From the NCBI GenBank assembly GCA_947470885.1, contig CANIXE010000126.1:1-6595 (forward strand): DNA of 6,595 nt. The letters are read 5' to 3'. The notes under the pieces are model-generated. The model made no database searches, was not told where the DNA came from, and saw only the letters and a list, made by a program, of their open reading frames with translations. Shown here one piece after another: positions 5,880 to 6,595 of this stretch; the first letter of the stretch is position 1, and every line of letters begins with the position of its first letter. A program made the position numbers and the translations under genes. Source of the stretch: Planctomycetota bacterium. Its GTDB lineage: Bacteria; Planctomycetota; UBA11346.

Positions 5880-6443
5880 ATGTCCATCGCCATCGTCTAT
5901 TTCAGTGCCACCGGTACCACCAAATCCCTCGCCGAAGCCATCGCCAAGGGCGCCGGCCCGGAGGCCGTGCTCCTGCCCATCACCGGCAAGCAGATCGTGG
6001 AAGGCCGCTTTACCGATGAGGCCCTCCTCGCCCAGCTCACCGCTGCGGACGCGATCCTCTTCGGTACGCCCACGTTCATGGGCGGGCCCGCCGGCCAGTT
6101 CAAGACCTTCGCCGACGCCACCGGGGGCATCTGGTACCACCAGTCCTGGGCCGGGAAGATCGCCGGCGGCTTCACCACCAGCGGCTCCTTCAGCGGCGAC
6201 AAGCAGGGCACCCTGCAATACCTGGTGACCCTGTCCCAGCAGCACGGAATGATCTGGGTCGGCCAGAATTCGCCGAACGGCCTGTATTCCGGCAAGCCCC
6301 TGGATGTCGCCCTTAACCGCCTGGGCAGCTACACCGGGGTGATGGGCCAGGCCGCCCCCGGCCAACCCCTGACCGCCGGCGACCTGGCCACCGGCGAAGC
6401 CTACGGCGCGCGGATCGCCGCCCTGGCCAAGAAGCTCAAGTAA
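5880..6443 (+). CDS. Flavodoxin-fold, WrbA-like FMN protein
   Basis: Predicted cytoplasmic FMN-binding flavodoxin-like protein of 187 residues, of the family that includes WrbA-type NAD(P)H:quinone oxidoreductases and NADPH-dependent FMN reductase-like proteins. The FMN phosphate loop SATGTTKS (9-16) follows the first beta strand IAIVYF. GTPTFMGGPAGQFKTFADAT (62-81) is the second flavin-contacting loop, close to the WrbA GTPTRFG...GQMKAFLDxT pattern. GGFTTSGSFSGDKQ (96-109) and HGMIWVG (122-128) complete the fold, and NRLGSYTGVMGQ (146-157) is typical of this subgroup. Classic quinone reductase activity is plausible but unproven, hence no symbol. Start: GGAG (5871-5874) lies 5 bases before the ATG at 5880. 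The frame is open upstream to 5763, but that part crosses the hemL terminator and the AT-rich dyad, so it is rejected. It is followed 10 bases after its stop by repeat copy B. Confidence 0.9.
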   Translation: MSIAIVYFSATGTTKSLAEAIAKGAGPEAVLLPITGKQIVEGRFTDEALLAQLTAADAILFGTPTFMGGPAGQFKTFADATGGIWYHQSWAGKIAGGFTTSGSFSGDKQGTLQYLVTLSQQHGMIWVGQNSPNGLYSGKPLDVALNRLGSYTGVMGQAAPGQPLTAGDLATGEAYGARIAALAKKLK

Positions 6444-6453
6444 TTCAATTCAC

Positions 6454-6595
6454 CCTAAATCCGGCGATGGTTTCACGCGGAGACGCGGAGGCGCGGAGAA
6501 GACAAGAGGTTGAACCAAAAATCGACGTTCACCAGGTGGGTGATCCGTCGATAACGTTGGTTCAGCGCGAAAGAACGGTGTTCTCCGCACCTCCG
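6454..6595 (+). repeat. Palindromic CGCGGAG-type dispersed repeat, copy B (right end cut by the window)
   Basis: Same orientation as copy A, and 6481-6595 aligns without gaps to 1-115 with ten substitutions. The left arm has three units, ACGCGGAG (6475-6482), ACGCGGAG (6483-6490) and GCGCGGAG (6491-6498); the mirror arm begins with TTCTCCGC at 6581 and leaves the window. Internal arms pair well: 6510-6518 with 6557-6565 (9 bp, one G-U), 6521-6527 with 6546-6552 (7 bp) and 6529-6533 with 6539-6543 (5 bp). The bases 6454-6474 (CCTAAAT... to TTTC) resemble the inverted right flank of copy A, so the unit probably starts near 6454, ten bases after the flavodoxin-like stop. Here it could also act as a transcript end or 3' stabilising hairpin. 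Confidence 0.85.

Noticed and set aside
1..6595. Composite transposon or genomic island bounded by the two repeats
   Set aside because: No transposase, integrase or cargo-type genes lie between the copies. The content is core metabolism with uniform base composition, so two independent insertions of a dispersed repeat are more likely.

Overview
The window is about 6.6 kb of GC-rich bacterial DNA. The high GC, NNS-rich codon use and gene content (CstA with its YbdD partner, Maf, a C5-pathway HemL) suggest a Gram-negative, probably proteobacterial chromosome. No species can be named from the sequence alone. HemL implies that 5-aminolevulinate is made from glutamyl-tRNA rather than by the Shemin route. 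Most of the content is housekeeping chromosome. There is no transposase, integrase, phage, CRISPR or tRNA gene.

Layout. Positions 1-142 hold a palindromic, CGCGGAG-type dispersed repeat, and a second copy in the same orientation runs off the right end (6454-6595). Over the 115 bases both copies share (1-115 against 6481-6595) I count 105 identities, with an offset of exactly 6480. Between the copies lie, in order: a 124-residue protein of unknown function (194-568, +); a four-gene minus-strand operon read from 4254 down to 570 (cstA, ybdD, maf, metallophosphoesterase); a 131-base divergent spacer; hemL (4386-5735, +) with a clear rho-independent terminator; and a flavodoxin/WrbA-like gene (5880-6443, +) preceded by a long dyad-symmetric AT-rich element and a C-rich leader.

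How the genes work together. The minus-strand genes are tightly packed: cstA/ybdD and maf/phosphoesterase each overlap by ATGA. CstA and YbdD form a known pairing for uptake of pyruvate or peptides. Maf (nucleotide pyrophosphatase) and the phosphoesterase are both predicted phosphoanhydride or phosphoester hydrolases. HemL is transcribed divergently from cstA and completes 5-aminolevulinate synthesis. The flavodoxin-like gene is probably its own transcription unit. The unknown gene converges on the operon with a single base between the two stop codons.

The least explained parts are the hairpin-forming repeat pair, the dyad in front of the flavodoxin-like gene, a Maf with a substituted catalytic-site lysine, and the unknown gene with no visible ribosome binding site. 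I found no convincing new multi-gene system.
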